Under the pieces are notes generated by a model that was not told the DNA's origin, did no database searches, and worked only from the letters and a program-made list of their open reading frames with translations. This document shows, one piece after another, positions 55,874-64,000 of a stretch of DNA of 64,000 nucleotides. A program made the translations under genes and the position numbers. Position 1 is the stretch's first letter, and each line of letters starts with the position of its first letter. The stretch lies in the NCBI RefSeq assembly GCF_017591425.1, contig NW_024467121.1, positions 24,130,707-24,194,706 of the forward strand, read 5' to 3'. This DNA comes from Ochotona curzoniae (taxonomy: Eukaryota > Chordata > Mammalia > Lagomorpha > Ochotonidae).

Positions 55874-58480
55874 AGCTGATTACGCTCTTCTGCCTTCAGC
55901 CTGCTCATTTGCTTCTCCTTTGTCCTGCAGTGGTGACTTTAATACTTGGCAAATTGTATCAGAACAACCTGCTGGTCTGTCTCCTTACTAACCCAGGAGT
56001 TTTCAAATGGTGGCTCATAAAATCAACTAGGTAATTTGAGACTGGTATTAAAAATGAGTAGAAGAGAATATAAAAGAAGTCATGTAGCATTTCTTAATAT
56101 TACTCAGCCCAGGTAAAACTTCTTCCAAGCCATCATAATGAGTATTGGAAACCATGTTGAGCTGTTCATTGTGAGGGCCCACGGCTATGGATGGGCCAAG
56201 TGTTAGGAGTGAGCCTGAAGAGCAAAGTCAAAGTTAGAGTGAGATTAGCTTTGGGATTCAAGTCTGGCTTGTTGAAAATCTGAGTGTTAGGACTCAGAAT
56301 ATACCCCTTACCTTGTCAGGAAGGTCAACATTCCTCCTTCCTTAACCACTCTCAACACCCTTCCCTTAATCACCTCTCAGCAATCTTCTCTTGCCATTTT
56401 GAGTTAGGAACAATGGTGACAAACGGTTCTGAGGTTTTTGTTTGTTTGTTTTTTCTTAATCACAGTTTTTCTAGTCAACAAGACCCCAAGCTCATTTCCC
56501 AAGGACCAGTACTGCCTTTCCAAAAAGTCAGTATCTCCATATCCTACTTCCTTTCCTAGTGTGCTGTCCCCATGTTGATTTCTTCCTTGCCATGTTTTGT
56601 TGAATCTTAGAATATGCAAATAAGGATGCAGGTAAATCTGGGAGACAGAAGGCATCATTACCCAAGGCATCATTACCCAATAATGTAGCAACATGCACAA
56701 CTGACCGTGGCTGCCAATTTCTGTGCACCAACTAGGGGTCAAGCATGCTCTGTCAAAGCAAATGAGGTCCTTGTGCAGTTGGTAGTTTAATCAGATGACT
56801 GGACAGGTTACAGACAGTAAGTAGAATAATCTAGAAATGGCAAGTTAGATGATGGTAAGTGCTCTGAAGGACAATCACATGGGAAAGAATAATAAAAGAT
56901 GCCAGGGGATTAAAACTGTAGCTCAGTCAGCAGAAGCCTTATTAAGAAGGTAAGAACTCTTACATTTTAGCAAACTTGAAAAATAAAGCAATCTTAGCTC
57001 AAAGAAGGAAAGATTCTGTGAAATCAGAAGTTAGTAAACCATACTGATTGCATTTGATTCATGGTAAAACAGCAAGATCTTGAAAGCAGGCTCTGTTATT
57101 GGATGGAGCTTATAGGAAATAACTAACTATGCATATGTTCTTAGATTTTTTAATAGTGGCATGCTTTCCAGAGGACAGAAATGTCTTGCTGAAGGTGAAA
57201 AACTGCTCATGGTCATACGTCTGGCATGTTTTACACTGGCCTGGGCATGTATGCTTCCATGTGAGTGGCAGTCACTCCAGGGGTGCTTATTTCGATGGTG
57301 ATGGATGCTTCTGATTAGGAAGGATTTCTTTGCCAGCTTCAGCTGAACATGGCTGCATGCTGCTCCTTCACAGTTGGCTTGGCAGCTGTGCTGTTGCAAA
57401 TCTCGGCAAAATCTGATAAGCTTGGCACTGATTAAAACCTGAATCCTTGAGCTACAAGATGGGTTAAGGCACAATTGCTTAGCACAACTGTTTTATTTCC
57501 TTCTTACAGAAATGGCTTACTAGGAAAACCTAGTGCAAAACATACAGTCTGATCTCAAATTTCTTAATTGACCATGAATGTAGGCATTTTATTGTCTAAA
57601 AATGTCTGAGCTCTTTTTTTGGTGAGATCACATTATGTTGCCTGTAAATCACACACAATAAAAAACTGCAACAACAGGCTACAAAGTCATCCGCAAAGAA
57701 GGAAGACCTGAATTAGTGTTTTAAGTCTATCCATGGGGTTACAGATTTGTAAGCAGAAGGGACCTCAAAAATCAACTGAAACAATTCATGACTGTGACCA
57801 GTTTTAGACATTCTGAAGGCTTTCCAATATGGGCAAAACAGAACTTCCCACACAGTCAAATTCAGAAAGGTCTTATTGAGCAACTATCATGTAGGCTTGG
57901 ACAAGGTGCTGAGTTTACAGTGATGAACAGAGACTGTGGCCAATTAAAGGGTGGTTGAGCATTCTCTTCAAAATGTCAACTTCAGTGGACTGACAAAACT
58001 ACCTAGCATTGGGATAATTTATTTGTACTGCGATTTTTCTCTTGGAAGTCCTTGTCAAATGAAACTGTGTCAACAGGAAAGGGGTACAACATTAACCATT
58101 CCTTATTTAAACAGAGCTTAGACTTCCAATAGAATGAGCAGTTCATCTACTTAGATTTTATGCATTGAGCGACTACTGGATAAGTATTCTCAAAACTTTA
58201 CCTTTCCAATGAAAGGAAAGAGAATCAGCCTAAGAGGCATTTGAATGATGTATCAGCATAAATCAAAGCAGGGTAAAAGGGTAAGGGAGGGTTGGGGTGG
58301 AGCATGACAGCTCTGACACATGGCTGTCTAGAAAGAGCCTGGTAATGAGGAGGCATGGAGCAAAGACTGAAAGAAGCAAAGGAAATAGACAAGCCACAGT
58401 TTTTGTCACAGGGCCAGGGAATGTCAAGGCCCTGAGATGGTACCTGTTCTTCACCGAAATGGGAGGCACTCTTTAAATAA
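55874..58480. other. Mostly unassigned sequence
   Basis: No gene. A 15-bp word, GGCATCATTACCCAA, is tandemly duplicated at 56651-56680. A Cys/His-rich 115-codon minus frame at 57127-57474 lacks a recognisable domain. Confidence 0.4.
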
Positions 58481-58484
58481 ATAA

Positions 58485-58885
58485 ATTTTTTTTAAAAAAA
58501 AAATATTTATTTGAAAATCAGAACTAGAGAGACAGAAGGAGGAAAGGGAGACAGACAGTGATTTTCCATTCCGTTCTCTGGTTCACTCCCCAACTGGCTG
58601 CAATATGCCATGTGGGTGCTGGTTTTTGTCCTAGCTGTTTTAGTTCTGATTTACCTCCCTGTTAATGGCTTGGGAAAAGCAACAGCAGATGACCCAAGTG
58701 TTTGGTCCCCTTCCGCTCATGAGGGAGATCCAGAAGAATCTTCTGGCTCCTGGCTTCAGCCTGGCTCAAACCAGGGAGGACAGTTGGGAGGTAAATCAGA
58801 AGTTGGAAGAGCTCTTGCTTTCTTCCTCTCTCTCTGACTCTGTCTTTCAAACAAATAAATATACCTCTTTTTTTTTTTTTAAAAA
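58485..58885. mobile_element. Fold-back CSINE: reversed 3' half joined to a direct copy
   Basis: 58485-58605 is the reversed 3' part of a CSINE ('TATTTATTTGAAAATCAG', 'CTCTGGTTCACTCCCCAACTGG'). At about 58606 it switches to direct sense ('GCCATGTGGGTGCTGG', 'GGCTTGGGAAAAGCAACAGC', 'CTCTCTCTGACTCTGTC', 'TTTCAAACAAATAAATATACC') and runs to a second tail. The reversed tail and the direct tail form a self-complementary pair. It may come from two SINEs in opposite sense with a deletion, or from one rearranged insertion. Confidence 0.75.
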
Positions 58886-59990
58886 AAAAAGGAAAGTCAG
58901 CAGTAGATGGAAGAAATTTTATTTGTCTTTTGGATGTGGGTTTGTTTGCTGCTATTTGTACCTATGAGTAAAAAGTGGGGCCTATTGGTTTGTTAGTGTC
59001 TACCATGCACCATATATTGTTCCTGACAAGTTCAACTTTCTCCTTTCTCATGTCCTTCATTCCAAAACTGGCTCCTCACTATGCATCCTCCTCTTCCATA
59101 ATATTACACACTTAGGTGTGCTCATGAGTTGAATGACAGCTAACCCTAAATGGTTTGGGTTTGCTGCTGTTTTCCTGTTTTTCCTGAACCAGCTTCCTGG
59201 AAAACCAGAAGGGCCAGAATGATAAGGACTGGTTCTAGCCCTGGTTTTGCCAACAGCAGATGAATGACTTGTAGTAAGAGATTCTGAAGTCAGAGAAATG
59301 AAGTTCAGCTTCAGCTTCTTAGATGTAATGGAACTCTTATTTGTACATTTTATTTTGCCCTTATTTTGGGTACTGTTGCCCATGGACTCAGTTCCTTGGC
59401 AGTCTACAGTCCTAATCAAGAAAATATCTCTATACAAGCCTTAATAGAAACTTAATGAGTCCTAGTTTGTGGATGAAACACCTGCAAGCTCTGGAAACAT
59501 ATATCATCACATTCAGTGATTTCCCACTTTAGCTTCATATGCATCACCTGGGACCTTGCTTAAATGCAAATGTTAGAGAATGTCTAGTGATCTGGACTCA
59601 GTAAGCTTGAGTGATCACAGGATGTTCTTGTTTCTACAAGACACTTAGAGGATTGTGAGTTAGCTCTGTGAGAAACACCAGGATGTGAAGCAGTCATCCT
59701 TGTAACATGGTGCGTGTGGTAGTATGTTGGTAGGATTACAGAGGGAGGAAGTGAGAAGAGCAATGATACCTCCCATAGTAATGGTGCCATTAGTGGTAGC
59801 AGCAGTGGCAGTGGTGATGACCATTCTCAAGTGTGATGGGACTGCTGCTGTTGCTTCACCTCCCTGGGAAGCGTTATATGGCAAGGAGCAAAGCTCACAC
59901 CACTCGCAAGAGCTCCACTTCTGTTCCTTCGACTACATGGATCTCCAATCCCTTCACTTCTTGAAATAGATCTGTATAGACTTACAGAGA
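58886..59990. other. Unassigned intergenic sequence
   Basis: No gene; a 126-codon minus frame at 59057-59437 has no domain. No repeat recognised. Confidence 0.4.
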
Positions 59991-59995
59991 TGTAT

Positions 59996-59996
59996 T

Positions 59997-60033
<37 letters not shown>

Positions 60034-60082
60034 TATATATATATATATATAGTATAGAGATATATTGATATATAATTTGATT
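59996..60082 (+). repeat. (TA)n microsatellite
   Basis: About 85 bp of almost pure TA dinucleotides, broken at 60031-60036 and again at 60052-60062. Strongly self-complementary and likely length-variable. Confidence 0.95.
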
Positions 60083-60144
60083 TCCAAGGTCATTCTTGCA
60101 AATGATCACAAATAAGATCCCTTTGACCTGGCTAAATGGCTTAT

Positions 60145-60325
60145 GTTTATGAATAATTACCCTGTGCTAAGCATTCTACTTGTATGTTCTCATTAAATAG
60201 TGAATGCACATCTGGGAAACAGATGTTGCTGTTATGCCTGATTGAAAGCTGAGATTATAATTTTAAGTAACAGCTAGTAAGTGATTGAGTCAGATTTGAG
60301 CATGGAGAGTGTTTTATAGGTTCTG
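60145..60325 (-). mobile_element. MIR SINE, minus strand
   Basis: 'ACCCTGTGCTAAGCATTCTAC', 'TTGTATGTTCTCATTAAATAG', 'TTAAGTAACAGCTAGTAAG' and 'TGATTGAGTCAGATTTGAGC' follow reversed MIR order from the 3' end through the core. One of the better-preserved MIR copies here. Confidence 0.82.
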
Positions 60326-60690
60326 GAGTTAGAGCATCTAGGCTATTCAGTTGGTTTCTCTGTCTCTGGCAAATGGTAGAAACTTGTAAAATGTCTGAAT
60401 GAATAACCAAAGTGAGATGACATTTTAAGAGTGAGCCAGAGAACACTGAATGTTTAATACATATTGAACTTGTTTTAGTGCCTTTAAGAGTAAGGAAGCA
60501 CGTACTTTTCAGCGTGTGTTAAGTATGCATTCCCAACTTAGTGCCTGGCGGATAGTTAATGCTCCAGAGAATGCTTCTTGAAGGAATGAATGACACATTT
60601 TTTTTCCCTCCTGGGTAAGTAAATAACTCATGATGAAATATTCACAGATGATTAAAAGATGTTGTTTTAACTCCTTTGTCAGAAGGTAGT
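60326..60690. other. Unassigned intergenic sequence
   Basis: No gene or repeat recognised. Confidence 0.4.
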
Positions 60691-60694
60691 CCTT

Positions 60695-62272
60695 GCGGAT
60701 GAGCGTAAGAACCAAAGGAAGCAGCACCTCAGACCAGGCCAGGTTACAATACCCACCAGCACACATGTGGGTCAGGTCTAGAACGGGCCAGGCTGTACCA
60801 GTTCATAACATCCACTGGCAGATCTGAGAACTAGGACAGGGTGCAGGAGGAGCCGAATTGCACTGCAACAACAGTCAGTTTGTATCAGGGCCAAGACTGT
60901 GGGCTGTCTGGGCCTGGCTAAACTGGAGTAACCACCAGCATGAGCTGGAACTGCAGGCAGGCTGTACCATATCAGGCTGCAGCACCCACTGGTGGATGCC
61001 AAGGTTAGGCAAGCCATGACAGTCAGGGGAAGGTGGGTGCTGGGTCTGTGAGCCCAGGGTACAGGGTATCCCATAGGGCCGGTTGCCTGGCCTGGGTCCT
61101 TTGCCCACCTGTGTATTCGGTGCTGGGTACATGAGCCCTTGGGTTGGGGGATTTGGCAGAGCCCAGGTTGCCTGGCCCAGTTCCTTGGCCTACCTACATG
61201 GTAGGTGCCAAGTTCTTGAGTCCCAAGGGTTGGGGGACTGACAGGGCCCAGGCTACCTGGCCTGAGTCCTTCATCCATGAGTGTGGTGGGTGCTGGATCC
61301 ATGAACCTGGGGGTGAGGGGGTTGGTTTCAAAAGGAATGGGGCTGCCTGGCCTAGATCTTTGGTCCACTTGCGTGGAAGAAGCTTGGTCCTTTAGCCCCA
61401 GGGGCAGAGTGCTGGCAGGGCCCATGTAACACAGCCTGAGTCCTTTGCCAGCCCGTACAGTGGGTGCCAGGTCCATGAGCCCAGGGGGCAGGGGTATAGC
61501 AGGTCCTGGGTCACCAGGCCTGGGTTCTTTGGCCCATCTGTGTGATGGGTGCCAGAACTGTGAGCCCTGGGGGCAGTGGATCCAGTGGAGTTTGAGTTGC
61601 CTGGCCTGGGTTCTCGGTCTGCCTGCATAGTGGGTGCCGAGTTCATGAGCCCCAGGGGTGGGGAATGTCCGATTGGACCCAGGTCACCTGGCCCCAGAGA
61701 TGTGGGTTCTGGCGAGGCCTGGGTCACCTAGCCCAGGTTCTTGGCCAACGTGTGAGAGTTGGTCCTCCTCAGTGGGAAAGACAGAGTAGTGGACAGCTGG
61801 CCCAGATCCACATGGAGGATATGGCAGCCCATTGAGCCCTGCAGGGGACATCTGTAACATCCCACAGGAAGGAGGAGAGAACAAATTGGACAATTCCCTC
61901 AGCCAAAAGATGGCAGCAAATATCTAGGTGAATGGAGACTGTGAGGTTGACTATGTCAGCCAATGGACATTGAAAGTGTTCCTTCATCCTTGAATTGGCA
62001 AGATCAATATTTCAGAACTATCAAAACCACCTGGGCAGACTCCTTGGAGTCTATGCCACATTGGAACCCTGGGTTGATATCGGGCCAATCCCGATCCCTG
62101 GGTAGTGAGGTGTTTGGGAAACTAGGTATGGCTTTTTCTCTTATCAGCCCCCACTTTGCCTCATACAGGAGGGAGAAATAGAAAATTTGGGAACAACGAT
62201 CACACCCACTTCTCCCTAACTCTTGATTGATCCCACTCGGATCAATTGTTCACAACATCTAAAGCAAAATAT
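60695..62272 (+). repeat. Tandem-array retroelement family, copy C (longest): 60-bp array, 85-bp array, 3' domain
   Basis: Three parts are seen. (1) 60695-61000 has about five diverged units of 55-60 bp with cores such as 'ATACCCACCAGCACACATG' and 'GCAGCACCCACTGGTGG'. (2) 61000-61745 has about nine units of ~85 bp. Their 'GGTGCYRRGT..ATGAGCCC' core recurs near 61036, 61119, 61204, 61289, 61377, 61463, 61548 and 61634. (3) 61750-62272 is a non-tandem 3' domain matching the reversed copy B at 27 kb. The 3' end 'AACATCTAAAG' lacks a long A tail. The long frames here are shadows of GC-rich tandem sequence. Confidence 0.82.
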
Positions 62273-63125
62273 TGTTTTAGATGGGTAGAATCTGAGAAGA
62301 TAGTTTTATGGGGCTCAGTGAGAAAGGGTGAACTTGTCCTGAGTCACAGCTAATAGGATGGGCCTTTCATATGCTGGGAGACATGGCATGTCCACACCTC
62401 CCTTGCCACCTCCCTGACATGTGAAGTGCCTTTATGAAGATGCCAGTCATAACTCTGAAGAAGAAGGTAGGTTTCACATGCACCTGACTCCTAGAGAAGA
62501 CAGCTTTGGTTTAAGCTTGCTAGGAGGAAAGTGACTGGGACCTATGTCTTCTGAAAGCACATTGATGTTGGGAGGAGAAGGAGGCTGTGCATGTTTAGGG
62601 TTTGAGGTGAGGAGAGACGCTCTAGAAACAAGGGGATTTTGTGGGTTCACCAACTGTGAGTGTTTGCATAGATTCTCCCCCATGTGTTCTGATGTTTTCT
62701 CTCCTCTTGCAGTTAGCATGCTCCATTTTTGCTCCAATAAAAGTCTAAGTGTACGCAGGGATGGACAGCTCTCTGTCTCATCTGCTGGGTTGCAAAGAGC
62801 AGGGTTGGGTCCATTGCTCTTCACCCAGCTGAATGGACCCAGCAATAACGCAAGGCCCTCTCGACTCTATGATACTCTCAGACTTAGTGTTTTGCATCTT
62901 ACACAGTAAGCTTTCTTGGGTCCTCAGTGTTCCCTACTCATTCCCTTATAGTTTCCCCTTGAGTTTAGAAACCGTGCCATTGACATGAAGGAAATTTAAA
63001 ACGCAAGCACGTAGAAACAGGAGTTTTGGAGAAAAACAATTGCAGTTTTTGATTATGAAAGACCACTCTTAGGAGGATTGTGCGTAACTATTCTAGCCCC
63101 ACATCCTTTTGCCTTTGCTAGGAGG
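62273..63125. other. Unassigned sequence, possibly an old LTR
   Basis: 62330-62880 contains one AATAAA near 62739 after a CT-rich stretch and a GC-richer body. The pattern is compatible with an old LTR, but I found no ends. No gene. Confidence 0.25.
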
Positions 63126-63128
63126 TAG

Positions 63129-63160
63129 TTTTGTTTTTTGTTTTGTTTTGTTTTGTTTTA
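63129..63160 (+). repeat. (TTTTG)n simple repeat
   Basis: A run of TTTTG units (about six, one irregular) in unique surroundings. Confidence 0.85.
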
Positions 63161-64000
63161 TCAGTAGCCAAAGGATGAGAGAGGCCCCAGCCTCTAAGAG
63201 GCTTGGCTACAGTTCAGCTCCATGACCCAGAGAAATGTTTTCAATTTTGCTTTGATCTGATAGAACATTTGAAGAAACGTCCCAGTAACTCGATAGTGTT
63301 TAAATTTGTGAGGCTTTTAACAACGACAAAAAAATGTAATCTGGATTTAACACATAGTTCTCCTCCTCCAGGAATTGTATGTTCAACAGTATTTGCAGGG
63401 ATAACACTTTCCAGTCACACAAGAAATTACCCAGGGACCTGGTCAGGATGTGGAGCCCCAGTGCTGAACAATAACCTTTGTACAATGTTATGAATTCTCA
63501 GTATAGGGTAAAATGAAAGCCCTGGCTGGAGAAGCCTTTGTGACCTTCATGGACAGTTGAAGATCACTCCTTTGTTTGCTCTGAAGGGAAAGAGACAGGA
63601 GCTTGACTTGTCCTACTGTCTCGTGTTGAAGTGTCCTTGACTGAAATATCATTTTCTGCCTATGCGTGTTCATTCAGCCTGTATTCAGTGTGAGTCTGCT
63701 TTGTTCCAGTTTTCTATTAGGTAACAGGGTGGAAGTGTGAATAAGACAAAGTCCCTGCTTATTGGCAGGAAAGAAAGAAATGTAAGTGAATGATTTCAAT
63801 GCTGGTTAAATATGGATTTGAGCAGCTCTCCCTTCATCGGTGGTGATGCAGGGAAGATAGCTTCACCAACCTTCTTCCTTCTTTGATTTAACTCGTATGG
63901 AACCCCAAAGTTCTCCTTCCTTCTGTGAAATCTCAAACAAATCTTCCCCCCTAGTTTCATCTCAAGGAGTCCCACTATATTTTGTGTGTTTGGGATCCAG
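63161..64000. other. Unassigned intergenic sequence
   Basis: No gene. The part near 63680-63770 ('ATAAGACAAAGTCCCTGC') resembles a fragment of an old interspersed repeat that I cannot name. Confidence 0.4.

Noticed and set aside
57127..57474. 115-codon minus-strand frame rich in Cys and His
   Set aside because: Spacing does not fit a zinc finger or other cysteine motif. No signal peptide. Probably chance.
60778..61476. 232-codon minus-strand open frame, the longest in the window
   Set aside because: It runs through the GC-rich tandem arrays, is Pro/Gly/Thr-rich and repeats with the array. It has no domain and is explained by low stop-codon density in GC-rich repeats.
62330..62880. Possible LTR with AATAAA near 62739
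   Set aside because: No terminal TG...CA pair, no target duplication and no TATA box in position. Kept only as a remark.

Overview
The window looks like non-coding mammalian nuclear DNA, almost certainly from a lagomorph and most likely a pika (Ochotona). The main evidence is about 25 copies or fragments of a tRNA-derived C-type SINE (CSINE), scattered on both strands. Their internal consensus, the 'GGATCCCATATGGGC' head block and the 'CCAATAAAAATAAATAAATC' tail block belong to the lagomorph C-repeat. The pika assignment rests on my memory of subfamily differences and is an inference. I found no intact protein-coding gene, no convincing multi-exon gene and no RNA gene. Nearly all open frames are short chance frames or run through repeats.

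Layout. 1-16 kb: AT-rich unique sequence with CSINEs. One CSINE (8.08-8.79 kb) carries an inserted solo LTR with a 6-bp target duplication. A mariner-like MITE lies at 10.06-10.28 kb and a rearranged L1 3' end at 13.45-13.9 kb. 16-26 kb: L1 fragments (15.95-17.64 kb), several young CSINEs with clean target duplications, a miniature L1 tail insertion (19.8 kb), and a copy of a GC-rich repeat family that carries internal tandem arrays (21 kb). 26.36-27.78 kb: a processed pseudogene of TPT1 whose 3' UTR is split by two later insertions. 30-42 kb: a MIR split by a CSINE, an LTR-like element (30.9-31.5 kb), L1 3' ends (32.8-33.5, 34.7-36.0, 36.6-36.9 kb), an unidentified poly-A-ended retrocopy candidate (37.6-38.3 kb), a second MITE split by a young CSINE (41 kb), and a second LTR-like element (41.6-42.1 kb). 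42-48 kb: old L1 on both strands. 48-60 kb: mostly unique sequence with old CSINEs, including one fold-back SINE at 58.5-58.9 kb. 60.7-62.3 kb: the longest copy of the tandem-array repeat family, with a ~60-bp array, an ~85-bp array and a unique 3' domain.

Nothing here forms a pathway. The value of the window is its layered insertion history: SINE into L1, SINE into MITE, SINE into MIR, LTR into SINE, and two elements into TPT1. The most interesting item is the tandem-array retroelement family, seen as three copies (21 kb, 27 kb and 61 kb). It may be a lagomorph L1 5'-UTR derivative or an SVA-like composite. All family assignments come from recognition by eye, with no database search, and old-repeat boundaries are good to roughly 10-50 bp.
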